Source of the DNA: an uncultured bacterium
GTDB lineage: Bacteria; Planctomycetota; Uabimicrobiia; Uabimicrobiales; JABWCH01
DNA length: 64,000 bases
Reading direction: 5' to 3'
Assembly (NCBI GenBank): GCA_938003875.1
Contig: CALKWO010000414.1
Span: forward strand, 1-64,000
Part shown: positions 52,001 to 61,217 of the stretch, one piece after another
Position numbering within the stretch: the stretch's first letter is position 1
How the letters are laid out: each line of letters starts with the position of its first letter
Program-made: the position numbers and the translations under genes
The notes under the pieces: generated by a model
What the model was told of the DNA's origin: nothing
The model's database searches: none
The model's input: the letters and a program-made list of their open reading frames with translations, nothing else

Positions 52001-54587
52001 AATCCAGAGAACGTCTGTTGGAAGCCTTTTCCTGTTTTACCTGCTGAACGCCAAGATAAACAGGATAGGGGTAAACCAGAGCGGAATGGCTGGCAGTGGT
52101 CGAGCGTCCTCCTGTTTCATGCAATGTTCCCTGCACAATCATTCTGGCTATACCAGAAGATTTGATTCTTTTAGGAAGTTCTAAGGAAAAGTTTTCTTTT
52201 CCGTCCTCTCCGAGAACCTTCTCTCCTTTTAACAGAGAAAAGGGAGCAAAATGACATTCAGGGTTTCCAAAAGTATAGTCTTTGTACTGCTTTGGCTGGA
52301 ATTTTTCGCAGGAAAGCATAGCTTCATAGGATACCTTACGAGAAGAAGCAGGTGCTCCATGCAGGTGTTTCCCTAACAAATTTACTTCTACTTTATCTCC
52401 TGCCTTGCATTCCTGCCCTTCTATACCAATGTTCAGTTTATAGCGGTCAGGCATGAAGTTTTCTACCTGGAAAGAGTATCTTCCCATAGCTTCCTTTGCT
52501 CCAGGTACCTGTACTATAGCTTCGTAGATTCCCGTCCTCGCTTCCGCAGGCACAGGCCAGACTATTTCGCTCATGCCCTGTTCATTGCTTTTGAGCAAAG
52601 TATGGTAGATTTCTACATTATCAGGTCTTTTCAATCTCAGCTCCAACGGAAAGGATGGCGGAACCTGACGATTGGCATCCCGAACAGCGCAGGCCAGATA
52701 AACGACTTCAGAGGGGCGATACACTCCCCTGTCTGAATACAAGAAAGCACGGTATGCAGAGCTTGTTTTATTCCCTTCTATATCGAAACGCACTGTGTTC
52801 CAGGGATGCTCTTCGATTTTCAATACATTGGAATCGTTTTCTCTGCAAACCTGTACCAGAAAGGGCACTGTGCCCTGGGGCATTTGGGGAAGAGGGATTC
52901 TGGCAAGGCCTGATTCATCGCTGGTGCTTTCACAAAGTTTTTGATTCTTGTTAGACCATAGCGTTACCCTGGCCTGAGAGATAACTTCACCCTGAGACAG
53001 AGAAGTGACCCAGCAATACAATGCCTGAGCATCTTTCTTGAGAGTAATTCCCAAATCGCTTATCATCACAAAGCGTCCATCCTGCTCGGACTGTGTCTTG
53101 TCTCCTATGTGAAGATAGTACGCTCCTATGCCTGCATTTTCTCCCAAAATTTCGGGAAGAGAAAGGGTATTTTTTTGAAGCTCATTTTTTACAGGTAAAA
53201 CAGGGAGCTCTTTTTGTGCAATGATTTCAGAATACAGGGAATGGTTGTCACCCGAAGAACTATGCTGCATATAGTGGAGAATATTGTTAGGGAAGACCCT
53301 GTACACTTTGGCTACAATCCCAGAGCAATTCATGCTCTCCATAGCGATTTTCTGTGTACCACGCAGATTCAGAATCTTTCCAGGAGAAGCAAACCGTAGC
53401 AGGCTCTCTCTGTTGGGGAAAAGGATATTCCTCGTAAATTCTTTATCCAGGAGATAGCCTCTTTTGCTTTTCATTCCTTTGGAGAGCGAAATGCAATAGC
53501 TTTGCCCTGGAATGAAATTGCCCGTAACTTTTATGCTATAGCTATATTTTTGATAGATATGAACAGGAATTTCGGGTTTGATAGAAATAGCGGAGGCAAT
53601 ATCCTCCGCATCTATGGAATGGGAAAACACCATTTCCATGTAGCAATCTTCTGTAGAAGGGCTTTGGGGAGTGACATATTCCACAAGCAACTGGGGAAGA
53701 ACAACGGAAAATTCCTTCATCACATCTTTTTCTATGCCTAAAGGCCCGCTTTTTCCTCTCAGCCCAGAAAGAATTTTGACAAAGAGCTTCTTTTGATTTT
53801 TGAGAAGATTGGTTTTGATATAAATTCTTGATCTGTCTTCTTTTCCATCTGCTTTTGTGATGGAAACAACTTTTAGGTTTCTTCCCAGATCGTCTTGCAG
53901 CAAAAGATGCTTTTCTAAATCTTGGGTAGACACTTCGTCATCAAAGGCGAGGTTTACATAGTAGGAATTTTCTTCATTTTCATATCCTCTTTCGCCATGA
54001 AAAGAAAAGAGGGTCAGAGGGGTCGAGTGAAAATAGTAGGGCGAAATTTTTTCCAGCCTGCTTCCATCCAGAGCCTGGATTTCTTTCTTTAAGGATATTT
54101 CATACCTTGTTGCTTTTGTCATAGCTTTTGTGGATAGTACGAGCAGCGTTCGATCAGAATTCCACAAGGTTTGTACTGGCAAAGCAGGGGTAATATCAAC
54201 CAGAGGCAAGGGTGTTTCTTTATCCATCTGCTCTGGGGTAGCCATAGGCCGATCAAAATGGATTTCTAAGGAAAGTCTGGACTCAGAGCCTGGGTTTTGC
54301 CTGTGTTCCAAAACTTTCAAGGAGGAAAGAGAATTCCTGTACATCCATTCTCTGGTCTGCATACCAGCAAAAAAAACGATCATGCCCAAAAACATACAAA
54401 AGAACAGAAAACCTATATTTCTATGCTTTTTCAGAAACAGAGAATGAATACAGGCAAGAGAGTCCTTCCACAGTCCTGGAATTTCTGGGTTTTGCAAAAG
54501 AAATTTTTCAGGAGGCACGCTTGCCCCCTCTTTTGCATACCGTGCAATCGCCTGAGAAATCTTCTCTGAATTATGCTGATTTTCCAT
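49044..54587 (-). CDS. bacterial alpha-2-macroglobulin with thioester motif
   Basis: About 1847 residues from the ATG at 54587, with AAGGGG upstream; the frame continues 60 codons further but without support. A membrane helix near residues 60-80 anchors it. Many MG (beta-sandwich) domains follow ('YRAFLYSDRGVYRPSEVVYLACAVRDA' is the MG3/bait-flanking signature), then 'AVDEGICSLTQF', and the thioester site 'YGCLEQTTSRAFPL' with C1380 and Q1383. Alpha/alpha-toroid repeats and a receptor-binding-like end complete it. Such proteins trap proteases in the periplasm. The usual partner PbpC is not adjacent. It is the largest gene of the window. Confidence 0.92.
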   Translation of the reverse strand: MENQHNSEKISQAIARYAKEGASVPPEKFLLQNPEIPGLWKDSLACIHSLFLKKHRNIGFLFFCMFLGMIVFFAGMQTREWMYRNSLSSLKVLEHRQNPGSESRLSLEIHFDRPMATPEQMDKETPLPLVDITPALPVQTLWNSDRTLLVLSTKAMTKATRYEISLKKEIQALDGSRLEKISPYYFHSTPLTLFSFHGERGYENEENSYYVNLAFDDEVSTQDLEKHLLLQDDLGRNLKVVSITKADGKEDRSRIYIKTNLLKNQKKLFVKILSGLRGKSGPLGIEKDVMKEFSVVLPQLLVEYVTPQSPSTEDCYMEMVFSHSIDAEDIASAISIKPEIPVHIYQKYSYSIKVTGNFIPGQSYCISLSKGMKSKRGYLLDKEFTRNILFPNRESLLRFASPGKILNLRGTQKIAMESMNCSGIVAKVYRVFPNNILHYMQHSSSGDNHSLYSEIIAQKELPVLPVKNELQKNTLSLPEILGENAGIGAYYLHIGDKTQSEQDGRFVMISDLGITLKKDAQALYCWVTSLSQGEVISQARVTLWSNKNQKLCESTSDESGLARIPLPQMPQGTVPFLVQVCRENDSNVLKIEEHPWNTVRFDIEGNKTSSAYRAFLYSDRGVYRPSEVVYLACAVRDANRQVPPSFPLELRLKRPDNVEIYHTLLKSNEQGMSEIVWPVPAEARTGIYEAIVQVPGAKEAMGRYSFQVENFMPDRYKLNIGIEGQECKAGDKVEVNLLGKHLHGAPASSRKVSYEAMLSCEKFQPKQYKDYTFGNPECHFAPFSLLKGEKVLGEDGKENFSLELPKRIKSSGIARMIVQGTLHETGGRSTTASHSALVYPYPVYLGVQQVKQEKASNRRSLDFQILAIDKDGNKQNLSSLEVKVYKTNWYWSRESHDEDGGYRYIQKNTEIHREERELPEGTAEYSFTPEDYGDYVLSLTDKQSGSSTTMQFSSWGNAAGSRKVEKEYLLLTLDKKEYKIGEKATIQIVSPLDGIALVCLEREKVFSTQVVKVQNGSASVSFPIEKEYIPNVYCTATVVKSTLKDPLYRAYGICSLPLNLGEKKIGMELSLPEKARPKDRVEVSLSLSLDGKPLSDAYITLAAVDEGICSLTQFKTPDPFACFYGKEALQVVSSDMYRQILAETPPGGDTAYLSNRRTKQPLSGKNKSVAIWIGGLKSDEEGKVKTFLTIPDYIGQIRFMAVAFCKDAFSSKQSSLSVTLPALLEVSTPRFAAWGDDFLVTASLRNQTGKTEQGILSLTASHGLRLTGEQRISQEIENTKESIYRFWVHCDEKSQEGNLSFQGSLGEEKLEKTISLMLRPSRSLVENVQIGSMASQGVHSVKTQGEWMSGTGEVSMTVSRKPLLSFGSSLEYLLGYPYGCLEQTTSRAFPLLYLQDILSLLPARNQKLQNKQDIPYYISAAIHRLMLMQTSEGCFSMWPGYDYSYPWGSVYAGHFLVEASKKGYEVPDHCMKDLLAWLRKKLSQNCDDRFDYEVRAYAAYVLACAEKIAYSDMAHIVEKKWDFSSLEAQFVYAAAAKLGKGVLASSLPIAKAQKQEEQETGGNLNSSARNQAIALLVALENTPDHPSLGNIVASLMESASQGCWANTQENSWALLALGKYFQNFSHEENNAFSGKIYHNNTLLAEFDGENDAKILFPCDQETSINIETSGKGFFYRLTSRGIPQSTMVQEKQQGITVKRYLLNEEGNPLEENTIQHGELVFLAIQIQGKSHYKNLALEQLLPAGMEAENPRLANTNQLERNFRGFRESLSQKTKSFGIRTLSLDHIEILDDRAYLFFDMNWEGNSILYLPLRAISPGTFSFPATQVSCMYSPNIQGNTSSSTLKIEE

Positions 54588-54782
54588 AAAGACCCCTTTC
54601 TTAATATACTTTTCATGGCTAAAAACAAATGTAATATATTTTTTATAAAAATATATTTTTAAATATACTTTATTAAAGTATAAAATAAAAAGGGCAATGT
54701 CAATCAGAAAATTTTTTTGAAAAGTCGATTTTAGAAAAGCAATCACTTGCGCTGCATACAGAGTCAAATAATATGCGATTTA

Positions 54783-54894
54783 AACCACAGATGAACACAA
54801 ATGAACGCAGATAATTTTTAAACTTCGTGTTCTTCGTGTTCTTTGTGGTAAAATTTTTTATTTATTTGTGTTTATCTGTGTTTATTTGTGGTTC
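54783..54894. repeat. palindromic intergenic repeat ('accacagatgaacaca' word)
   Basis: Left arm aaccacagatgaacacaaat at 54783-54802, right arm built of tttgtgtttatctgtgttta and ending ttgtggttc at 54894. The middle has a second word set (cttcgtgttcttcgtgttct). It lies between groEL and the macroglobulin gene. The start of the window has the same right-arm wording. Confidence 0.75.
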
Positions 54895-54929
54895 TTTATT
54901 TATGTATGCAATCCATCCGAGATGTGCTG

Positions 54930-54977
54930 TAAAAAAAAAAATCGCAGAGAAGAGCCTTCCTCTCTGCGATTTTTTTA
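54930..54977. terminator. strong terminator after groEL
   Basis: Stem atcgcagaga (54941-54950) and tctctgcgat (54961-54970), with A-run before and T-run after, so it can act on both strands; on the minus strand it ends the groES-groEL transcript 23 bases after groEL. Confidence 0.85.
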
Positions 54978-54999
54978 GATTCAGAAAAATTTCAATGGT

Positions 55000-56646
55000 T
55001 TAATACATTCCGTGCATTCCAGGGTGCATTCCGCCTGCTTGTGGGCCAGCGGGTTTCTTTTCTTCAGGAATTTCACTGATGATAGCCTCTGTGGTCAAGA
55101 GCAGTCCAGCGATGCTGGCAGCATTTTGCAATGCGCATCTTGTGACTTTGGTAGGATCGATGATGCCTGTCTTTACCATATCTACATACTGGTTGCTTTC
55201 AGCATCATAGCCAAAATTCTGTTCTTTTTCACTCAGGACTCTTTGGGCAACAACAGCACCATCAATTCCTGCATTGGCAGCGATCTGACGCAAAGGAGCT
55301 TCCAGGGCGCGGAAAACAATGTCTACGCCAGTCAGTTCATCACCACTGAGTGTTTTCTTGAGATCTTCCAATACGGTTCTTGCTCTCAGAATAGCGACTC
55401 CTCCACCAGGAAGAATTCCTTCTTCTACTGCTGCTCTGGTTGCATGGAGTGCATCTTCTACTCTTGCTTTTCTTTCTTTCATTTCGACTTCTGTGGCAGC
55501 ACCGACATGGATTTCTGCTACTCCGCCTGCCAGCTTGGCAAGTCTTTCCTGGAGCTTTTCTCTATCATAGTCTGAAGTGGTAATGTCGATTTCTTTGCGG
55601 ATTTGTGCAATGCGTGCCTGTATGTCTTTGGGCTTTCCAGCACCTTCAATCAAAATGGTATCTTCTTTGCTGACAATGACTTTTTTAGCACGACCAAGAT
55701 CTGCCAAACCTAGACTTTCCAGGGTGATTCCTAAATCTTCGAAAATAGCTTTGCCATTGGTCAGAATAGCAATATCTTCGAGCATGGCTTTACGACGATC
55801 ACCGAAACCAGGAGCTTTTACTGCGCAGCATTGGAAAATTCCTCTGAGCTTATTCACAACCAGAGTTGCCAAAGCTTCGCCTTCCATATCTTCCGAGATA
55901 ATCAGAAGGGGTTTGCCTGCCTGGGCTATTTTTTCTAAAAGAGGCACTAAATCTTTGATAGAGGTGATTTTTTTCTCGTGTATTAAAATATAAGGATCTT
56001 CGAGAACGCATTCCATTTCCTGGGGATTGGTAACAAAATGAGGAGATATATAGCCTTTATCGAACTGCATTCCTTCTACCAGTTCTACTGTAGTATCCAG
56101 ACTTTTGCCTTCCTCTACTGTGATAACGCCGTCTTTGCCTACTTTTTCCATTGCATCTGCTATAATTTCACCTATTACTCTATCATTATTCGCAGCAATG
56201 ATTCCGACTTGAGCAATTTCTTTCTTGTCTTTAATTGTAATGCTCATTTTTTCCAATTTTTGGATAATAGCAGCAACAGCTTTATCTATTCCTCTTTTTA
56301 ATGCCATAGAATTGGCACCAGCAACTACATTTTTCAGACCTTCTTCAAAGATAGCCTCTGCCATAACAGTAGCAGTCGTTGTTCCATCTCCTGCGACATC
56401 AGATGTTTTGGATGCTACTTCTCGAACCATCTGAGCACCCATATTTTGATAGGAATCTTCCAGCTCGATCTCTTTTGCAACTGTAACACCATCTTTGGTA
56501 ATCAGAGGAGCACCATAACTTTTTTCCAGAATAACATTTCTTCCACGAGGACCCAGAGTGGATTTGACTGCACGTGCTAATATCTTGACTCCCTTGCGTA
56601 TGGATTCGCGAGCTTCCAGATCAAAGGCTATTTTCTTCTTCGCCAT
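55000..56646 (-). CDS. groL: chaperonin GroEL (60 kDa)
   Basis: A 548-residue chaperonin: '[31 protein letters not shown]', '[25 protein letters not shown]', '[14 protein letters not shown]' and 'GGGVAILRA', with the ATP-binding DGTTT at about 86-90. The C-terminal tail '[11 protein letters not shown]' is a histidine-containing variant of the usual GGM repeats. It refolds proteins in the cytoplasm with GroES. AAGGAG precedes the ATG; it is 53 bases after groES. Confidence 0.97.
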   Translation of the reverse strand: MAKKKIAFDLEARESIRKGVKILARAVKSTLGPRGRNVILEKSYGAPLITKDGVTVAKEIELEDSYQNMGAQMVREVASKTSDVAGDGTTTATVMAEAIFEEGLKNVVAGANSMALKRGIDKAVAAIIQKLEKMSITIKDKKEIAQVGIIAANNDRVIGEIIADAMEKVGKDGVITVEEGKSLDTTVELVEGMQFDKGYISPHFVTNPQEMECVLEDPYILIHEKKITSIKDLVPLLEKIAQAGKPLLIISEDMEGEALATLVVNKLRGIFQCCAVKAPGFGDRRKAMLEDIAILTNGKAIFEDLGITLESLGLADLGRAKKVIVSKEDTILIEGAGKPKDIQARIAQIRKEIDITTSDYDREKLQERLAKLAGGVAEIHVGAATEVEMKERKARVEDALHATRAAVEEGILPGGGVAILRARTVLEDLKKTLSGDELTGVDIVFRALEAPLRQIAANAGIDGAVVAQRVLSEKEQNFGYDAESNQYVDMVKTGIIDPTKVTRCALQNAASIAGLLLTTEAIISEIPEEKKPAGPQAGGMHPGMHGMY

Positions 56647-56699
56647 AAACTATTCTCCTTAATTTTATTATTTTTCCAAAGGAACTGTTTTAAAATAAT

Positions 56700-56984
56700 C
56701 TATTTAATGATGGCTAAAATTTCGTCTTCCGAAAGAATCAGATACTCTTCTCCTTCTACTTTGACTTCTGTTCCTGCATAGGAGGTAAAAAGTACTCTGT
56801 CATTTTCTTTGACTGTAAAGGCAGCTCTTTGTCCATTGTCCAAAAGCTTTCCTTCACCTAACGCTATAACTCTACCTTCCTTTGGTTTTTCTTTAGCTGT
56901 TTCTGGAAGAACTATGCCACCTTTTGTTTTTTCTTCTGCTTGCAAACGTTTAAGTAAAATTTTATCTCCAATAGGTTTAATCAT
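56700..56984 (-). CDS. groS: co-chaperonin GroES
   Basis: A 94-residue co-chaperonin with 'IKPIGDKILLKRLQAEEKTKGGIVLPETAKEKPKEGRVIALGEG' and a mobile-loop region, and the end 'GEEYLILSEDEILAIIK'. AAGGAG precedes the ATG. It is first in the groESL operon. No CIRCE inverted repeat (TTAGCACTC-N9-GAGTGCTAA) was seen upstream, so HrcA control is not supported by sequence. Confidence 0.96.
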   Translation of the reverse strand: MIKPIGDKILLKRLQAEEKTKGGIVLPETAKEKPKEGRVIALGEGKLLDNGQRAAFTVKENDRVLFTSYAGTEVKVEGEEYLILSEDEILAIIK

Positions 56985-57275
56985 TATAGCTTCTCCTTTT
57001 AATTACCAGGGAATCATCCCCTAGTGTAAAATACTAACCCAGAAGGGTAAAAAAAGACTTTTTTCTAAAAAATATATTGATTTAATATATGCCTTAGCAA
57101 AAAAAGTGCCTAATTTTATTTTTTTTTAGAAAAAATATAATTTGTTGATTCAGAAAGAATTAGAGAAACTAAAAAAAATATGCTATAAAATATCCTGGTC
57201 AAAATGACATTTTTTTATAAGGATATGGTCATTGTGGCAAAAATTTCAAAATTGCTTTTTAGCTGGATTTATAGT

Positions 57276-57305
57276 TTGACAAAGTTGAAAATTTTGTGAT
57301 AGAAT
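57276..57305 (+). promoter_or_regulatory. sigma-70-like promoter of the MCE operon
   Basis: TTGACA (57276-57281) and TAGAAT (57300-57305) with an 18-base spacer. It leaves an untranslated leader of about 135 bases before the ATP-binding gene. Confidence 0.6.
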
Positions 57306-57351
57306 TCTGCAATTAAAAGAAATTTTAAAGTCTGTGTTAGCCAAAATTCTA

Positions 57352-57406
57352 TTCTAACATTTTCCTGTGGTTTACCGATAAATAAATACCACAGAATCTG
57401 TTAGAA
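57352..57406 (+). promoter_or_regulatory. leader hairpin before the MCE operon
   Basis: Two nested stems: ttctaaca (57352-57359) with tgttagaa (57399-57406), and ctgtggt (57365-57371) with accacag (57388-57394). It lies in the predicted leader, 41 bases before the start codon. It could be a regulatory or stability element; no T-run follows it. Confidence 0.5.
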
Positions 57407-57447
57407 CCAGCCAAAATCAGGTTGTACATACTTCAAGAGAAGTTAGA

Positions 57448-58218
57448 ATGATAAAATTAAAAAATGTTTATAAAAAACTAGGCAACAAACAGGTTCTTGA
57501 TGGCGTAAACTTCGAAGTAGAAGAAGGAAGCACTTATGTTATCATTGGACGCAGTGGTACAGGCAAAAGCGTTACATTGAAAAACATCATCGGACTTCTC
57601 ACGCCTGATAAAGGAGAAGTGGAAGTGTTGAACGAGAAAGTCCATGAACTTTTGCCTCGCCAATTTTATGAACTACGCAAGAATATTGGTGTCCTTTTTC
57701 AAAGTGGTGCTCTAATCAACTGGCTTAGTGTAGAAGAAAATGTCGCTCTGCCTCTTTGGGAGCATGAGCGATTTTCTGCTGCCAAAGTCAAAGAAATTGT
57801 CAGAGAAAAGCTTGCCCTTGTTGATCTTGCAGGCGTTGAGCATCTTATGCCTTCTTCTTTATCGGGAGGAATGAAAAAAAGAGTAGGGCTGGCACGTGCC
57901 ATTGTCAGAGATCCTAAAATTATTCTTTATGATGAGCCAACAAGTGGGTTGGACCCTGTAATGAGCAGCCAGATCAATGAATTGATTCTGTCTTTACAGC
58001 AAAAGCTCAATGTTACATCTATTTGTGTTACTCATGATATGAATTCTGCCTATATGATAGCCAATAAGATTGGTATGCTATATGAAGGAAAAATCATTGA
58101 AGAAGGAACTCCTCTGGAAATAAAAAATACCAGAAACCCTATCGTCAGGCAGTTTATCGAAGGAAATACAAAAGGGCCATTAACGCAAAACAGCAAAGAA
58201 GGAGACGAATTACTATGA
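57448..58218 (+). CDS. mlaF: MlaF-like ABC transporter ATPase (lipid transport)
   Basis: A 256-residue ATPase: Walker A 'GRSGTGKSVTLKNI', 'FQSGALINWLSVEENVALPL', signature 'LSGGMKKRVGLARAI', Walker B 'IILYDEPTSGLDPV' and 'VTHDMNSAYMIA'. 'GALINWLSVEENVALPL' and the GRSGTGKSV variant are typical of the MlaF/Ttg2A group, which moves phospholipids between membranes with MCE proteins. It overlaps the MCE gene by 4 bases (ATGA). The permease MlaE is not in the cluster, so it must be elsewhere. Confidence 0.9.
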   Translation: MIKLKNVYKKLGNKQVLDGVNFEVEEGSTYVIIGRSGTGKSVTLKNIIGLLTPDKGEVEVLNEKVHELLPRQFYELRKNIGVLFQSGALINWLSVEENVALPLWEHERFSAAKVKEIVREKLALVDLAGVEHLMPSSLSGGMKKRVGLARAIVRDPKIILYDEPTSGLDPVMSSQINELILSLQQKLNVTSICVTHDMNSAYMIANKIGMLYEGKIIEEGTPLEIKNTRNPIVRQFIEGNTKGPLTQNSKEGDELL

Positions 58219-59414
58219 AGAAGTTGAGCCAGGATTTTTTGGTAGGCATCCTATTTTTTTCAGGTCTTGTTTTGGTTGGAATATTTACTGTTGTCATCAA
58301 AGACCTTCCTACTTTAAAAGGTACATACGGAAAACTTTCTGTAATTTTTGATCGCGTTTCAGGGCTGGAAAAAGGGCATAAAGTATTGGCATCGGGAATG
58401 GAAGTAGGGCAGGTTTCTGAACTGGATCTGCAAGAAGACGGAAGCGTTAAAGTAGGGATCAATCTCACACATAAGCTCAAACTCTATAAAGGTTATAAGA
58501 TTAGCGTTAAGGATGCCAGTGCGTTGGGTGGAAAGTATGTCAACATCGAGCTAGGCAGCCAGGAAGAAGGCCCTATCTCCGTAACTCCTTTAGGATATAT
58601 GGAAGATAAGCTAACTCCGCTGGATGGTTCTGCACAGCCTGGGCTATTGGATGATCCTAATCTAAGAGAAACCATGCAATATCTGAAAAGCATTGCAAAA
58701 AAAATTGACCAGGGAAATGGTACTGTAGGTTTGCTCATCAACCAAAGAGAGATTTATGATGATATAAAAAAAGCCGCTAGCAATATAAGGGAAATCACTG
58801 ACCAGATGCGCAGTACACAAGGAACTATTGGTAAATTGCTTTACGATCATCAGCTTTATGACAAAATCAACAAGATTGTCAGCAATGTAGAGGACATAAC
58901 AGAAACAGTCAGGAGCGGTAGGGGGACTTTAGGTAAATTGGTGAATGATGACGCACTCTATATCAATGCTAAAGATACATTGGCCGATGCCAAAAAGACT
59001 ATGGCAAACCTGAGCGAAATCACAGACCAGGTAAAACAAGGAAAAGGCACAATAGGCAAACTTTTTACGGACGAAAAAGTATATAATGAACTGGAACGAG
59101 CCTTGTCAGATGCGCGAACAATGATGAACAACATCAATGAAATAGCCAAACAAATCAACAGTGGACAGGGGACATTCGGCGTTCTTTTAAAGGACGAAGA
59201 AACAGCAAAGAACATCAAGGAGACTCTTGCTAACATTAAAACCGTTTCCCAACGTCTTGAAAAGGGGGAAGGAACCGTAGGTAAGCTCCTTTCTGATGAT
59301 ACTCTCTATAAGGAAATCCGCAGAGTGGTAAAGAGTATTTCGGATTCTATGGAAGATGCAAGAGAGCAGGTTCCTATCACAACATTCACAGGCTTATTGT
59401 TTAAGGCATTTTAG
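58215..59414 (+). CDS. mlaD: MlaD-type MCE protein with C-terminal GTxGKLL repeats
   Basis: A 399-residue protein with an N-terminal membrane helix (about 9-29), one MCE domain (about 35-115; 'VIFDRVSGLEKGHKVLASGMEVGQV', 'GKYVNIELGS'), and then five repeats of about 48 residues, each with 'G.GT.GKLL.D..LY..I' followed by a helix ('GTIGKLLYDHQLYDKINKIVSNVEDI'). It would bind lipids in the periplasm as a hexamer and use the repeats as a helical barrel. The C terminus is 'TFTGLLFKAF'. Length is above that of plain MlaD (about 180) and within the range of repeat-bearing MCE proteins. Confidence 0.88.
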   Translation: MKKLSQDFLVGILFFSGLVLVGIFTVVIKDLPTLKGTYGKLSVIFDRVSGLEKGHKVLASGMEVGQVSELDLQEDGSVKVGINLTHKLKLYKGYKISVKDASALGGKYVNIELGSQEEGPISVTPLGYMEDKLTPLDGSAQPGLLDDPNLRETMQYLKSIAKKIDQGNGTVGLLINQREIYDDIKKAASNIREITDQMRSTQGTIGKLLYDHQLYDKINKIVSNVEDITETVRSGRGTLGKLVNDDALYINAKDTLADAKKTMANLSEITDQVKQGKGTIGKLFTDEKVYNELERALSDARTMMNNINEIAKQINSGQGTFGVLLKDEETAKNIKETLANIKTVSQRLEKGEGTVGKLLSDDTLYKEIRRVVKSISDSMEDAREQVPITTFTGLLFKAF

Positions 59415-59416
59415 TC

Positions 59417-60310
59417 ATGGGAACATTCATCAAGCCAAACATTTATATGTCGGAAAGAACAGTAGCGATTCTAGGAGATGAAAGCATCACCCTGATAGAG
59501 CCAGGATATGATGTTGTTGTATCAGGAAAATACCAGGGGAGTTCTATAGAAGATGTTCTGAACTTGAGCCAGTCTATACATAAACCTGTTCGCTATATTG
59601 CCTTCTCTCATGCGCATGGTGACCATGTTGGTAATTTGCCATTCTATCTGAAAAGAATTCCAGAACAGCCTTTTTTGATAGGCCATGCCAATAGCCCTAT
59701 TTTTACAAAGCTGGAACAATCTGCCTTGATCAATCCTAAAAAATTTATCAAGGTATCCCAGGAAAAGCAGATAGAATTTTTAGATAATAAAGAATATCAT
59801 TTTTTATCTACTCCAGGGCATAATAGTTCCCTGGATGATATTTCTATCTTTTTCCCAGAACAAAAAATTTTATTCCTGGGAGATTTGTATCAACCCCAGG
59901 GCAGTCTATATGAAAAAAGCGATGGTGTCAGCCCTGTGCCATTTTTCTATGATGGAAATGCTTATCTTTCTTCTTTGAAGAGACTTATGGAAACCAAATT
60001 CGACATGATAATTACAGGCCATGGAGAAATCTTGAATGAAAAAAATGGTTATAATGGCCTTTTTGTGACCTATCGCTGCATCCAGCGGATTCAACAACTT
60101 TCAGAGCAATATGTAAAAAACTATGCTAAACAAGGTTCTGAAATACTTTGTGAAAAGGTTTATGATAGTATAGTGAAAGAAAGAAACTACGATTTGCAGC
60201 GTGCCCAGGCAAGAAAGAACAGGCAGGACTATCATGGCAAATGCGACTATGAAATGTATGATAGGCCTGGAATTTTATCTTTTATTATGGAGTTCCTTTC
60301 TAAGAATTAG
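59417..60310 (+). CDS. metallo-beta-lactamase-fold hydrolase
   Basis: A 297-residue protein with the MBL metal motif 'FSHAHGDHVGNLPF' (about 57-70), 'FLSTPGHNSSLDDISIFF' (third histidine), 'FLGDLYQPQG' (bridging aspartate) and 'IITGHGEIL'. No signal peptide. The C-terminal extension of about 80 residues is helical ('YRCIQRIQQLSEQY…'). It lies 2 bases after the MCE gene, so it is probably the third gene of this operon; a role in lipid or lipoprotein metabolism would be inference. Confidence 0.88.
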   Translation: MGTFIKPNIYMSERTVAILGDESITLIEPGYDVVVSGKYQGSSIEDVLNLSQSIHKPVRYIAFSHAHGDHVGNLPFYLKRIPEQPFLIGHANSPIFTKLEQSALINPKKFIKVSQEKQIEFLDNKEYHFLSTPGHNSSLDDISIFFPEQKILFLGDLYQPQGSLYEKSDGVSPVPFFYDGNAYLSSLKRLMETKFDMIITGHGEILNEKNGYNGLFVTYRCIQRIQQLSEQYVKNYAKQGSEILCEKVYDSIVKERNYDLQRAQARKNRQDYHGKCDYEMYDRPGILSFIMEFLSKN

Positions 60311-60695
60311 ATGGATGTAAAGGAATCAGGATTAAATAACTTACCCATTGCGATGATAAAGAAATAAGTGCAATAAAAAAAGTTAGTTTTTTCCCTCAGG
60401 CTGAAGCAGTTCTATTACATAGCACTGCTTAGCCTGCACAGGCTTCTTTTTGTATATGCCGATTGTGTTATAGAAGTTGAACCTTATAATATAATCTTTA
60501 TAGAGCTAAAAACTTCATAACTAATTATTTTATATTGATTTTTCTTTGAAAAAGTATATGCTTATAAGAAATATATACATATATAATTTGCCAATGTTAA
60601 ATTCAAAAGGCAAGCATAAAAAACAGAGAAGAATATATAAAACAGATAAAAAATTACACAGTTAAAATAAAAAATTATAATTTAATGGCGGATGA
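60311..60695. other. 385-base gap with one bulged hairpin
   Basis: Beyond the hairpin at 60398-60435 the sequence is strongly A/T (60480-60690) with no supported gene. It may hold the promoter for the gene at 60696, but no clear hexamer pair was found. Confidence 0.45.
60398..60435. other. bulged hairpin with 'ctattacatag' loop, related to 61794-61837
   Basis: Arms aggctgaagcagt (60398-60410) and actgcttagcct (60424-60435) pair with one bulge. The loop is tctattacatagc. It is followed by gcacaggcttcttttt, so it could end the MBL transcript. The hairpin at 61794 shares the loop wording and the downstream tgcacagg. Confidence 0.55.
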
Positions 60696-61181
60696 ATGGT
60701 AGACAACAAAATTTTTATTTATTTACGTCTAAGAGATGATAAAAAAATATTAGGAAAAACCAGAATTCGTGAGTTTGCAGGGATAACAAAACTCCTGGCA
60801 GATTTTATTCAGGAAATTTGGGAAAAATTTGGTCTGGAAACTTTAAAAATTGCGACTTTAGAATACATGGATGCCAATTCTGATATGGTGTTGATTTCTT
60901 TTAGACATGATATAGTAAAACAGCAAATGATCATTGCTGGGCTTATTCCCAAAGAATATCAGAGCAGGATGCTGAATGAAGAGGAAGTCAAATTGAAAGT
61001 ACCATTAGAAGAATTTTTACAAAAAAATATTGATGGGGTAACCTCTAAACATAGCGCAGTTTTAAAAAAAAGAATGGAACAAAGTATACCTAACATTTTG
61101 TCTTTAATAAAAAAAAATATAAATGAGAATGGAGAATTTTATATCGCGTTGAATAATAATCCATATCCTTTAGAATTTTAG
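60696..61181 (+). CDS. small cytoplasmic protein, unknown
   Basis: A 161-residue protein, mixed alpha/beta, no signal or membrane helix. 'IFIYLRLRDDKKILGKTRIREFAGITKLLADFIQEIWEKFG' forms the first half; the second half is helical with several K/E runs and ends 'GEFYIALNNNPYPLEF'. I do not recognise it. A weak GGCGGA lies before the ATG. It probably forms a pair with the zinc-ribbon gene 36 bases downstream. Confidence 0.6.
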   Translation: MVDNKIFIYLRLRDDKKILGKTRIREFAGITKLLADFIQEIWEKFGLETLKIATLEYMDANSDMVLISFRHDIVKQQMIIAGLIPKEYQSRMLNEEEVKLKVPLEEFLQKNIDGVTSKHSAVLKKRMEQSIPNILSLIKKNINENGEFYIALNNNPYPLEF

Positions 61182-61217
61182 CAATTTATATCATAAAAAA
61201 CTGATAAGGAGTATCTT

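Larger units (their letters stand above)
54588..54999. other. 412-base gap with palindrome and terminator
   Basis: Upstream of the macroglobulin gene the DNA is about 80% A+T to 54720. A 'ccacagatgaac' palindrome (54783-54894) and the groEL terminator (54930-54977) fill the rest. No reading frame with support was seen. Confidence 0.6.
56985..57447. other. 463-base divergent regulatory region
   Basis: Between groES (minus) and mlaF-like (plus). Very A/T-rich near 57050-57200. It contains a promoter at 57276-57305 and a leader hairpin at 57352-57406 for the plus-strand operon. A weak palindromic patch, ttagcaaaaaaagtgcctaa near 57104, is the only candidate operator for groESL. Confidence 0.55.

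Noticed and set aside
57104..57125. ttagcaaaaaaagtgcctaa as a CIRCE element for groESL
   Set aside because: It lacks the TTAGCACTC-N9-GAGTGCTAA arms and the spacing; only a short imperfect palindrome is present.
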